Shown here in pieces: positions 9,390 to 17,814 of a DNA stretch of 64,000 nucleotides. Position 1 is the stretch's first letter, and every line of letters begins with the position of its first letter. This DNA comes from CAZSWS01 sp964610765 (lineage in GTDB: Bacteria; Bacteroidota; Bacteroidia; Bacteroidales; Tannerellaceae), in assembly GCA_964610765.1 (NCBI GenBank), contig CAZSWS010000002.1, forward strand, positions 22,354-86,353, in the 5' to 3' direction. Made by a program: the position numbers and the translations under genes. Under the pieces are notes generated by a model, which had not been told where the DNA came from, ran no database searches, and saw nothing but the letters and a program-made list of their open reading frames with translations.

Positions 9390-11171
9390 TTATTTGCTAT
9401 TCAATAGTTGCTTAGCATTCTTCAATTGTTGCTCCCAGTCTGATACGGGATCCATTTGTTCAAATACCTGTATAGCACTTTCTAACGCTGCTAGTTTCTC
9501 TTGTGATTCAGGTGTATTTTCTCCTTGATACTGAGCACGCAGCAAGCGTATTTTTTCAGCATCTTGAATACCTTCCATCAAACGCTCAAAACGAATCGAG
9601 CTACGTGCTTCTGGATATACGATATAAGTATCTCCGGCAGGCCATGTTCTGAATCGAGAATCAGTCAATGGATTTTCCACCCATGAGTTATAAGCCCATC
9701 TTAAAAAGCCATCCAGGTTATTGGCAACAGCATACCATGCTGTGTAAACCGCTTCTGAGGAAGCAGAGAAAGTAAATACATTGGGGAAACGATGTGAACA
9801 GCATACATAAAACGTAGTATTCAAACCTTCAGCTCTTCGATTATTACTATCCTCTATGTCAACCTTACTTTCTAAGCCTACACATAGGTCTTTAATCCAT
9901 GGATACTCTTTATAGCTTTTGTGGTTATCAGCCAAAGATACACCTAACTCGGGAGCTGCCTCTTTCAACACACTCAATGCCGCTTGCATATCAGCAGGCG
10001 ACCGTTCGTCCATCGCGATATTCGTTCTATCCAGCCATTTTTTCTCTGTCAAGTGGCGAGTAAAGTCTTTTAAAAAGATAGACCATATTTGCTTATATTC
10101 GGCCGATTGTGCTTTTAGTTCCACATCAATCATTTCGCCTTTAGCTTCATCTTTATAATGCATACGATTGTTCCAGGTCAACAATGAATAACAGTTAATC
10201 ATTTTATTGATACCCAAATCCATCATAAACTGCACCCATTTGTCAAAAATAGTATAATCATAGCTCCATGTTCCATCTGCATGTTTCGTCCAAAGAATCA
10301 TGTCCTCATACGCATCAAAACATTGGTTATTCCATGGGTCTTTATTCAATGTGGCAGTGATTACTTTTTGCCCTGCATTAGCGAGTATTTGCATCAAGGG
10401 TTTCATTGTTTCAAAATGCGCGTCACTCCACAACTCCAGGTTATGCACACGAGCAACAGCCGATGGATGTTGCCACAAGTCTAAATGGTAAGCCCATTCT
10501 GAAGCCGGAGGGAGTGTCTGATCTACCACATCAACTACCAAATTAAATGTCTGCGTAGATTGTCCACGACCATACACTTTTACTTTCCCTTTATATAAAC
10601 CGGCAGCTGCACTAGCAGGAATATCAACCGTTATCCATACAGGACGCACCGTTTTTGCTTCCACATTCATGCACTCAATGTTATCTAACATATCCGGTGC
10701 TAAAGAAGCAGCAAAGTCTTCCGGTTTTCGGTGTCCACAACCTGAGGCAAACTCATCCGTCATGACATAACGAACAAAACGTGCTTGTGTTGCTTCTGCT
10801 GAAATGACAGAGCTTCCTGATTTTAAATCACTCAACTCACACTCCACTTGTTGTACTTCCTCAGCAGACCATAACAATAGCTGAGCCGATACACGTTCTC
10901 CTTTCCAGCCTGTTAGTTGCATTTCTTTCGAAACAGTTATTTCCGGATTTACCGATTTTGCATATTTCTCAGTGATATCTACCCAAGATGCTTGCAAACC
11001 TTTGGATACAGTCGACCAATCAGACGATACATCATCTGTTGGGTCCGCCATTTCCGCAAAGGTTACACACTCTTTGACGGGTCTTTGACCGTCGCATGAA
11101 ATGAGTCCGAATAATACAGCTCCGGACAGCAGGCTCAACATGAGCCGAAAAGAAAATGAATTTGTTCTCAT
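9390..11171 (-). CDS. GH123-like glycoside hydrolase (DUF4091 domain) lipoprotein
   Basis: 593 residues with a lipoprotein signal (lipobox LISC, Cys26). An N-terminal beta-sandwich (about 70-215) precedes a TIM-barrel region (about 225-520) and a helical end, matching the GH123/DUF4091 layout. The acid pair is visible as Asp388-Glu389 in IAMDERSP; in characterised GH123 beta-N-acetylgalactosaminidases the equivalent Asp and Glu orient the substrate N-acetyl group and act as general acid. The aromatic motif FLRWAYNSWVENPLTDSRF near residue 500 is also family-like. Substrate is inferred only as a beta-linked N-acetylhexosaminide. First gene of an operon with the S41 lipoprotein; a paralogue lies at 12650-14356. 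Confidence 0.85.
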   Translation of the reverse strand: MRTNSFSFRLMLSLLSGAVLFGLISCDGQRPVKECVTFAEMADPTDDVSSDWSTVSKGLQASWVDITEKYAKSVNPEITVSKEMQLTGWKGERVSAQLLLWSAEEVQQVECELSDLKSGSSVISAEATQARFVRYVMTDEFASGCGHRKPEDFAASLAPDMLDNIECMNVEAKTVRPVWITVDIPASAAAGLYKGKVKVYGRGQSTQTFNLVVDVVDQTLPPASEWAYHLDLWQHPSAVARVHNLELWSDAHFETMKPLMQILANAGQKVITATLNKDPWNNQCFDAYEDMILWTKHADGTWSYDYTIFDKWVQFMMDLGINKMINCYSLLTWNNRMHYKDEAKGEMIDVELKAQSAEYKQIWSIFLKDFTRHLTEKKWLDRTNIAMDERSPADMQAALSVLKEAAPELGVSLADNHKSYKEYPWIKDLCVGLESKVDIEDSNNRRAEGLNTTFYVCCSHRFPNVFTFSASSEAVYTAWYAVANNLDGFLRWAYNSWVENPLTDSRFRTWPAGDTYIVYPEARSSIRFERLMEGIQDAEKIRLLRAQYQGENTPESQEKLAALESAIQVFEQMDPVSDWEQQLKNAKQLLNSK

Positions 11172-11264
11172 AATATGAATTTGTTTCTACTTAAAGTATT
11201 ATATGAATAGCTGACTCCCAATCAGTAAAGATACACAAAATAGGAAAACAACTTATGTTGTTTC

Positions 11265-12410
11265 TTAAACCACAAAACGCCTTGTTAACTTATTCAAACT
11301 CATCAGCCAGACAAGCAACCAAGACAAGGCAAAGGTCAATATTGCAATCAATACTATTTTAGCAAATACTGGTACGCCGGGAGTATGAGGATAAATCATG
11401 TCATAAACAAACTGAACAACTATAAAGTGAGATAAGTAAATACCAAAAGTAAGTGCAGAGAGTTTTGTCAACCAAGCCTTTGGCTTAAACGATATTTTTT
11501 TCACTACTAAATAAACCGCAACTGTCATCATTGATACATTGATACCGGAGAAATACCAGATAATTTCCAAATGGGCATAACTCCCCGGGAACTTCTCTTG
11601 CGTCATAATAAAGCCGCCTGCGGTTATAATATAGCCTATTACAAATAAGAGGCCGGCAGTCCACAACGTGCGATTCCAACTCCAACTGAGAGGATATTTC
11701 TTTAAATAATAAGCCAAAACCACATAACCCAAAAAGCCGGAGAAATAGTAGAACATACCATAAGGATTCCAATCACAAACTCCCAGCAAACCCATATTTC
11801 CATAGTTGCCCTGATAGCCTAACAAAGGAGCAAGCATCTGAACATAAGGCAAGCACATACTTACCACCCAAATCTTTAAAAAGATTTTAATATCACGCTG
11901 AGAAGCTTGTATCAACCATGCACTGATAATAGGTAGAAACAAATAAAGACCGATAAGCATATACAGATACCACAAAGGAGTAATATCGTAGTTAAAATTA
12001 AATATAAACAGGTATAGCTTCTGCAATGTACCTTTTAGTGTGTAGTCCTCTACCACGATATTGGGGCTAATAATCTCAATACCTGAATTTACATAGAAAT
12101 AATAAATGATGGGAAGAGCGATGGCCCAAAACAAAAAAGGAAGCAATAAGCGTCTGGCTCTACGCTTATAAAATGAAGTCATTTCCATTTGTATAGGGAG
12201 TAATAGAACACCGGTTATCATCACAAATAAAGGCACAGACACTCGTGCTATGGCACCAATAAAAGCCCCGGTTAAAAACTCACTATGGTTGTCTCCAAAC
12301 TGTCCAACAAATGGATCACAACTATGCGAAACGATTACTAAAAAACAAGCTAAAATACGCAATACATCTACCCAAGCTACCCGCTCGATTGTCCCCACTT
12401 TGGTTTTCAT
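11265..12410 (-). CDS. Acyltransferase 3 family membrane protein
   Basis: About 381 residues with roughly ten hydrophobic segments, starting VAWVDVLRILACFLVIVSHS. The early Arg and His in this first helix match the acyltransferase-3 family, which moves acetyl or succinyl groups onto surface sugars, lipids or polysaccharides in the inner membrane. The start at 12410 (MKTKVGTIERV) is preferred over an upstream ATG at 12461: the extra 17 residues are not needed, and a TACATTTG promoter element at 12439-12446 lies between the two. It is divergent from the second GH123-like gene. The acceptor is not identifiable; O-acetylation of a surface polysaccharide is the common role. Confidence 0.88.
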   Translation of the reverse strand: MKTKVGTIERVAWVDVLRILACFLVIVSHSCDPFVGQFGDNHSEFLTGAFIGAIARVSVPLFVMITGVLLLPIQMEMTSFYKRRARRLLLPFLFWAIALPIIYYFYVNSGIEIISPNIVVEDYTLKGTLQKLYLFIFNFNYDITPLWYLYMLIGLYLFLPIISAWLIQASQRDIKIFLKIWVVSMCLPYVQMLAPLLGYQGNYGNMGLLGVCDWNPYGMFYYFSGFLGYVVLAYYLKKYPLSWSWNRTLWTAGLLFVIGYIITAGGFIMTQEKFPGSYAHLEIIWYFSGINVSMMTVAVYLVVKKISFKPKAWLTKLSALTFGIYLSHFIVVQFVYDMIYPHTPGVPVFAKIVLIAILTFALSWLLVWLMSLNKLTRRFVV

Positions 12411-12438
12411 GGTTTTACTTAAATATGAGTTAGAGCCA

Positions 12439-12446
12439 CAAATGTA
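12439..12446 (-). promoter_or_regulatory. Bacteroides -7 element before the acyltransferase gene
   Basis: Reads TACATTTG on the minus strand, an exact -7 match, 28 bases ahead of the ATG at 12410. It supports the shorter gene start. A clear -33 box is not seen. Confidence 0.55.
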
Positions 12447-12566
12447 CAGATATATTTTCAAGTTAAGTATCTCCCCATTTCTTTTCCCCCTTTACTTCTT
12501 TGATTTGTCAACATATTTGAATGAAAAACAAACATTCAGTATAATTATAAAACCCTTAGGAGAGGC

Positions 12567-12574
12567 TACCTTTG
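12567..12574 (+). promoter_or_regulatory. Bacteroides -7 element before the second GH123-like gene
   Basis: TACCTTTG is an exact TAnnTTTG match, 75 bases ahead of the start codon. The -33 region has no TTTG, so the promoter may need an activator or the assignment may be wrong. Confidence 0.45.
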
Positions 12575-12649
12575 TAGCTCAGCTTCAAAGCTCTATTCTT
12601 ATGAAGCACACAAACACACAGTCCCATCTATAATTAAAAAAAACAACGA

Positions 12650-14356
12650 ATGAAGTATCTAAGCATTACTATCGCCACTTCCTGGCTATTGTTAAGTACA
12701 AGTCTAAGCGCACAGTCATCAAACAACAAAAACACGAACATCATTTCGTCCTGGAGCAATACAGAGATTCGTCATACTCCCACCTACATAGATCACCCCC
12801 CATTAAATAAAAAATGGGAAACGTCTGCATGGAAAGGAGAACGCATACACAACCAATTCATCATACAGGCAAAAGAGAAGCCTGAAAACATAGTAATAAT
12901 AGTCACAGAACTAACAAAAAGGAATGGAGAAAAGATAGACTCATCTCGAATTACCGCCGGATTTGAATATGCTGTTTTAACAGACGGATTATCTAAAAAC
13001 AATACCGGCTGCGGTCTATCACCTCTTTTAACTGACAGAGACTCATCATGGGTATATGACCGCATTAGCTTCTCGAAACAGCGAACAATATACCCGGATA
13101 CTTTATACCCGGTCTGGGTAAGTATCGGCATCCCTCAACAAGTAAACCCTGGTAGCTATCAAGGCAAAGTAGTTTTATCGTCAGAAACCGGATATAAACA
13201 AGAGCTCAACATTACCTTAAACGTTAGCGGACGCAATCTATCTGAAGCTAAAGACTGGGATTTTCATCTTGATTTGTGGCAGAATCCTTACGCAGTAGCT
13301 AGATACTACGACCTGCACCCTTGGAGTGATGAGCACTTAGAAGCCATGCGTCCTTGCATGAAACAGCTTGCAGAAGCCGGACAAAAAGTAATTACCACCA
13401 CGCTACTTCACAAACCTTGGGGTGAACAAACGTATGATTATTATGAAACAATGGTACTTAGATCTAAAAAGATTGATGGTAGCTGGATCTTTAATTACGA
13501 CATCTTTGACCGCTGGGTTTCTTTCATGATGAGTCTAGGTATAAATGAACAAATCAATTGTTACACAATCGCTCCCTGGGAAGAGACCTACCAGTATTTT
13601 GACGAATCAACCAATACACACCAATATATCAAGGCGAAGATTGGAGATCCGGACTATATGGCATATTGGAATGACTTCTTACAGTCATTCAACATGCACT
13701 TAAAACAAAAAGGATGGTTCGATAAAGTTACTATAGCCATTGACGAACAACCCCTTGAGATTATGCAGCAAGTTATTCATTTCATCAAAACTATCAATCC
13801 TGAATTCCGCATATCTTTAGCCGGTGAATATCACCCTGAAATAGAAAGCGAAATCTACGACTATTGCATTGCTTTTCATGGGGATTTTCCACAAGACGTG
13901 AAAGAAAGAAGAAAAAAAGAAGGCAAAAAAACCACATTTTACACCTGCTGTACTGAAGCATTACCAAACACTTTCACCTTCTCACCCCCGTCTGAATCCG
14001 CTTGGTTGGGATGGTATGCTGCCTCAACCCATTATGACGGATATCTGCGCTGGGCTTACAATTGTTGGAATAAAGAGCCCATGAGTGACTCACGTTTTTC
14101 CACCTTTTCTGCCGGCGACTGCTTTCTTGTATACCCTAAAAGCTGGTCATCTATACGTATGGAAAAACTACGAGAAGGCATTCAAGCTTTTGAGAAGATT
14201 AAAATACTTCAGATTGAATACCAAAACAACCCCAAGAAACTCGAACTAATTCATACAACTTTAAAACCATTTGCAGACAAAGAGAATCTGTACAAACTAG
14301 GAGCAGCACAAATGATTAAAGATGCACATGAAAAATTAAAGAAAATAGGCTTCTAA
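12650..14356 (+). CDS. GH123-like glycoside hydrolase (DUF4091 domain), second copy
   Basis: 568 residues. A signal peptide with an Ala-x-Ala-type end (SLSAQ, cut near residue 21) and no lipobox suggests export to the periplasm rather than surface anchoring, unlike the paralogue at 9390-11171. The same fold order is seen: beta-sandwich about 60-195, barrel about 205-490. The catalytic pair is Asp365-Glu366 in IAIDEQPL. Shared signatures include HLDLWQNPYAVAR, GQKVITTTL and GYLRWAYNCW. The predicted role is removal of beta-linked N-acetylhexosamine from oligosaccharides after import; the exact sugar is not shown. It is flanked by its own promoter and terminator, so it is transcribed apart from the SusC gene behind it. 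Confidence 0.85.
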   Translation: MKYLSITIATSWLLLSTSLSAQSSNNKNTNIISSWSNTEIRHTPTYIDHPPLNKKWETSAWKGERIHNQFIIQAKEKPENIVIIVTELTKRNGEKIDSSRITAGFEYAVLTDGLSKNNTGCGLSPLLTDRDSSWVYDRISFSKQRTIYPDTLYPVWVSIGIPQQVNPGSYQGKVVLSSETGYKQELNITLNVSGRNLSEAKDWDFHLDLWQNPYAVARYYDLHPWSDEHLEAMRPCMKQLAEAGQKVITTTLLHKPWGEQTYDYYETMVLRSKKIDGSWIFNYDIFDRWVSFMMSLGINEQINCYTIAPWEETYQYFDESTNTHQYIKAKIGDPDYMAYWNDFLQSFNMHLKQKGWFDKVTIAIDEQPLEIMQQVIHFIKTINPEFRISLAGEYHPEIESEIYDYCIAFHGDFPQDVKERRKKEGKKTTFYTCCTEALPNTFTFSPPSESAWLGWYAASTHYDGYLRWAYNCWNKEPMSDSRFSTFSAGDCFLVYPKSWSSIRMEKLREGIQAFEKIKILQIEYQNNPKKLELIHTTLKPFADKENLYKLGAAQMIKDAHEKLKKIGF

Positions 14357-14672
14357 AAAGCTTTATTGAATCATTAAAAAGGCAGATCAGAGTGGCGTTT
14401 TAGAAAGCCTCAATGACCTGCCTTTTTTAGGCGTTTTTCATTATTGTATATTATTTACAACCATACACTTTTCGTTTTTAATACTTGTTATGCTTAAAAT
14501 ATTTGACATTCGTATTCTCACTTTAACAGTCCTACAAATCAGAATAAATAGCCCTAACTCATGTTTGAATAGAATGTATACATTTTTGAATAATACCTGA
14601 CCATCCCATTCATAACACACCTGCTATATTTACCGAAGCAATTAAAAGGATAACTAATAAATCATAATGTAA
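14357..14672. other. Intergenic region before the tandem SusC/SusD locus
   Basis: 316 bases holding the terminator of the GH123-like gene and then AT-rich DNA expected to carry the SusC promoter and HTCS binding site. A near-consensus -7 element, TATATTTA, sits at 14625-14632, 40 bases before the SusC start. I could not identify a clear direct-repeat operator. Confidence 0.55.
14376..14427 (+). terminator. Terminator after the second GH123-like gene
   Basis: Stem AAAAAGGCAG (14376-14385) against CTGCCTTTTT (14418-14427), extended by TCA/TGA after one mismatch, with a long loop and a run of six T. Position 20 bases after the stop codon fits. Confidence 0.82.
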
Positions 14673-17600
14673 ATGAAAAATGTCGTACTACGAAGTCTAA
14701 TGTTTACTATATTTTGCTGCTTTTTAGCTGAAAATATCCAGGCAGAAAAAACAGTAAGCAGGGTTACTTCTCCAAACGGACAAGCAACGGACTTGTTCAT
14801 GCAATCTCAACCCACCTTTACTATTAAAGGGATAGTGAAAAACAAACTAGGCGAACCTTTGTCAGGCATTAATATTGTTGTAGAAGGTACAACCATTGGA
14901 ACTGCCACTAATGCAGAAGGTCTATTCTCTCTAAATGTGCCATCCGGCGACTCTAAAGTCAGATTCTCTTTCATCGGATTCAAACCACAAGTCATTCTTG
15001 CCCAAGACGTAAACAAACAAAGCATTGTACTGGTTGAAGATAGTGAAATGTTAGAAGAAGTTCAGGTAATTGCCTACGGAACGCAAAAAAAGATTACGGT
15101 CACAGGAGCTGTATCTTCCGTAGGCACTAAAGACATATTAAAATCGCCGGTACCAAACTTAGCACAAGCATTAACCGGAAAAATACCGGGTCTTTCAACC
15201 ATTCAACACTCCGGACAACCGGGAGCTGATGACCCCACCATGTTCATCCGGGGTATTAGCTCTTTAGATGCAAAACGTGCAACTCCGCTTATTATGGTTG
15301 ACGGCGTTGAACGATCTTTTTTTCGTCTTGACCCCAATGAAGTAGAAAGTGTAACCGTATTAAAAGATGCCTCAGCAACAGCCGTTTTCGGAGTTCGTGG
15401 AGCGAATGGAGTTATTCTTGTTACTACTAAAAGAGGAGTAGAAGGCAAAGCCCAGATATCTGTTTCAACTTCAGCAAGCATACAAAAACCTATTCGCTTA
15501 TATAAATATGCCAACAGTTATGATTATGCTGTCGCATTTAATGAGAAGTTAACAAACGATGGTGCGAATCCTGCTTTTAGTGACCACGTATTAGATGCAT
15601 TTAAAAATCACACTGACCCCCTACTATATCCGGATATGGATTGGATGGATTTAATCATGAAGCCATCTTCTTTTCAGTCTCAACACAACTTGAATATTTC
15701 AGGAGGTACAGATCGTGTACGCTATTTTGCTTCGGTTGGAATTTTAACACAAGACGGTTTATTCCGCTCATTTGACTCTGGATACAATTCAAACTTCACA
15801 TACAACAGGTACAACTATCGGGCTAATTTAGATATTGATGTAACTAAAACCACCTTATTAAGTGTCAATTTAGGCGGACGTCTAGAAGACACGAGTCAGC
15901 CTAATACTAAAGGTAATCTATTTACTTTCCTTACACGCGTCACCCCTTTTGGTGGAGCCGGTCTATATGATGGAAAGTGGATTCATTCAAGTCCTGACAA
16001 TATAGGATGGGACAAAGGCTCATTAGAAAATGCCGACCCTTTTGAAAGCTTTTATGGCAAGGGCTATAATCAAAAAATCTACAATGAAATCAACTTAGAC
16101 CTATCTGTCAAACAAAAGCTTGATGCAATCACCCAAGGATTATCTATCACCATCAAAGGTTCGTACAACAGCGGATATACACATATAAAAAACAGGTATA
16201 AAGAAATACCTTATTATACGGCACATCGTAATCCGGACACCGAAGAGCTATTCTTCCGAAAGTTCAGAGAAGAGTCGCAACTCTATTTCTCAGAAGCTAC
16301 TGACCGGAACCGAAACTGGTATTTAGAAGGGAGCTTAAATTATGACCGCAAGTTTGGAAAGCATCATGTAGGAGGTTTGGTTTTATATAATCAATGGCGC
16401 GATCAGTATCCCAACCCCGGACAGTTCAGCTATCCAAGTATTCCACGTGGCTATGTAGGACTCGTCGGGCGAGCATCTTACAACTTTGACAATCGCTATA
16501 TGACCGAGTTTAACATTGGATATAACGGTTCTGAAAACTTTGCTCCTGGACATCGTTATGGAGTATTTCCCGCATTCTCTGCCGGGTGGATACTTACTGA
16601 AGAAGGCTTTATGAAAAACCAATCAGTCATTAACTACCTAAAGCTTCGGGCATCTTATGGTATTGTAGGTAATGACCTAATGAATACAACCGCCCGTTTC
16701 TTCTACCTACCTGATGCTTATAATCCCTACGGAACAGGCTATAACTTCGGAACAGATGTGTCTGGCAACCGTGAAGGAGCTATAGAACTTCAAATGGGGA
16801 ACCCCTTGGTTTCTTGGGAAAAAGCCCATAAACAGAACTATGGTGTTGACTTTTTCATTTTGGATGAACGCCTGTCAGGAACATTCGATTACTTCATTGA
16901 AAAGCGTCACGACATTTTGACCACACGTAACACAGCCCCTAACTTTATTGCAATCAAAATGCCTGTGGTAAACATTGGAAAAGTTGAGAACAAAGGGTTT
17001 GAGTTTACACTAAAATGGGACCACAAGGTCAATGACTTTAAATACTGGATTCATACAAATCTTTCTTATGCAAAGAACACCATCATTTATAAAGATGAGA
17101 TACCTCATAAATACCCATGGTTATATGAAACCGGTCAATCTGTAGGTCAGCCATTCGGCTTTATCTTTGACGGACTCGTCACCGAAAGTGATATAGAAGC
17201 CGGTAATATGCCCGACCACAAACTAACACTAAAACCGGGTGATGCTAAATACAAAGACCTGAATGGTGACAACATCATCGACGATAATGACCGATGCCCC
17301 ATTGGCAACCCTACCTACCCTAAACTAACAGCAGGAGCTACGATTGGATTCGAATATAACGGATTTGATTTTAGCATGCTATGGGTAGGTACCGGCAAAG
17401 TATCTCGTTTCATAAATGATGGACTGCGCGTACCATTTAGCGGAGGAAACTATGGTTTGCTTCAATACATGGTAGAAGATCGGTGGACAGAAGAGAATGC
17501 TGTAAATGCTAAAATACCTCGTTTTTCCGGTGCAGCTAACGCGAACAACTACACTCGCAATTCAACTCTTTGGCTTAAAAACGCTTCCTATATACGCTTG

Positions 17601-17801
17601 AAGAACGTACAACTTGGATACACATTCAAAGGCAACTGGATGAACAAGATTCATCTTAAAAACATGCGCATCTATGCATCAGGTGAAAACCTCTTGACAT
17701 TCGACCATCTAAAGATTGCTGATCCGGAAGCTACTGATAATAAACTATTTGAATATCCGCTTCAAATGATATTCAACATTGGCTTAAACCTCAATTTTTA
17801 A
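14673..17801 (+). CDS. SusC/RagA family TonB-linked outer-membrane transporter (first of tandem pair)
   Basis: 1042 residues, full length for the family. Signal peptide ends near AENIQA (24). Residues about 49-125 are a carboxypeptidase-D-regulatory-like domain (IKGIVKNKLGEPLSGINIVVEGTT). The TonB box region is QVIAYGTQKK (131-140). The plug (about 145-250) contains IMVDGVERSFFRLDPNEVESVTVLKDASATAVFG and GANGVILVTTKRG, followed by a 22-strand barrel. There is no STN domain, which fits control by an HTCS rather than an ECF sigma/anti-sigma pair. It imports oligosaccharide with the SusD encoded directly after it. Confidence 0.96.
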   Translation: MKNVVLRSLMFTIFCCFLAENIQAEKTVSRVTSPNGQATDLFMQSQPTFTIKGIVKNKLGEPLSGINIVVEGTTIGTATNAEGLFSLNVPSGDSKVRFSFIGFKPQVILAQDVNKQSIVLVEDSEMLEEVQVIAYGTQKKITVTGAVSSVGTKDILKSPVPNLAQALTGKIPGLSTIQHSGQPGADDPTMFIRGISSLDAKRATPLIMVDGVERSFFRLDPNEVESVTVLKDASATAVFGVRGANGVILVTTKRGVEGKAQISVSTSASIQKPIRLYKYANSYDYAVAFNEKLTNDGANPAFSDHVLDAFKNHTDPLLYPDMDWMDLIMKPSSFQSQHNLNISGGTDRVRYFASVGILTQDGLFRSFDSGYNSNFTYNRYNYRANLDIDVTKTTLLSVNLGGRLEDTSQPNTKGNLFTFLTRVTPFGGAGLYDGKWIHSSPDNIGWDKGSLENADPFESFYGKGYNQKIYNEINLDLSVKQKLDAITQGLSITIKGSYNSGYTHIKNRYKEIPYYTAHRNPDTEELFFRKFREESQLYFSEATDRNRNWYLEGSLNYDRKFGKHHVGGLVLYNQWRDQYPNPGQFSYPSIPRGYVGLVGRASYNFDNRYMTEFNIGYNGSENFAPGHRYGVFPAFSAGWILTEEGFMKNQSVINYLKLRASYGIVGNDLMNTTARFFYLPDAYNPYGTGYNFGTDVSGNREGAIELQMGNPLVSWEKAHKQNYGVDFFILDERLSGTFDYFIEKRHDILTTRNTAPNFIAIKMPVVNIGKVENKGFEFTLKWDHKVNDFKYWIHTNLSYAKNTIIYKDEIPHKYPWLYETGQSVGQPFGFIFDGLVTESDIEAGNMPDHKLTLKPGDAKYKDLNGDNIIDDNDRCPIGNPTYPKLTAGATIGFEYNGFDFSMLWVGTGKVSRFINDGLRVPFSGGNYGLLQYMVEDRWTEENAVNAKIPRFSGAANANNYTRNSTLWLKNASYIRLKNVQLGYTFKGNWMNKIHLKNMRIYASGENLLTFDHLKIADPEATDNKLFEYPLQMIFNIGLNLNF

Positions 17802-17814
17802 TTTGATTCTAAAA

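Noticed and set aside
12411..12461. Longer acyltransferase start
   Set aside because: A -7 promoter element falls inside the extension, and the family start suits 12410.
14625..14632. TATATTTA as the promoter of the tandem susC
   Set aside because: One mismatch to the -7 consensus and no -33 box. Kept only as a comment because HTCS-controlled promoters can be weak.
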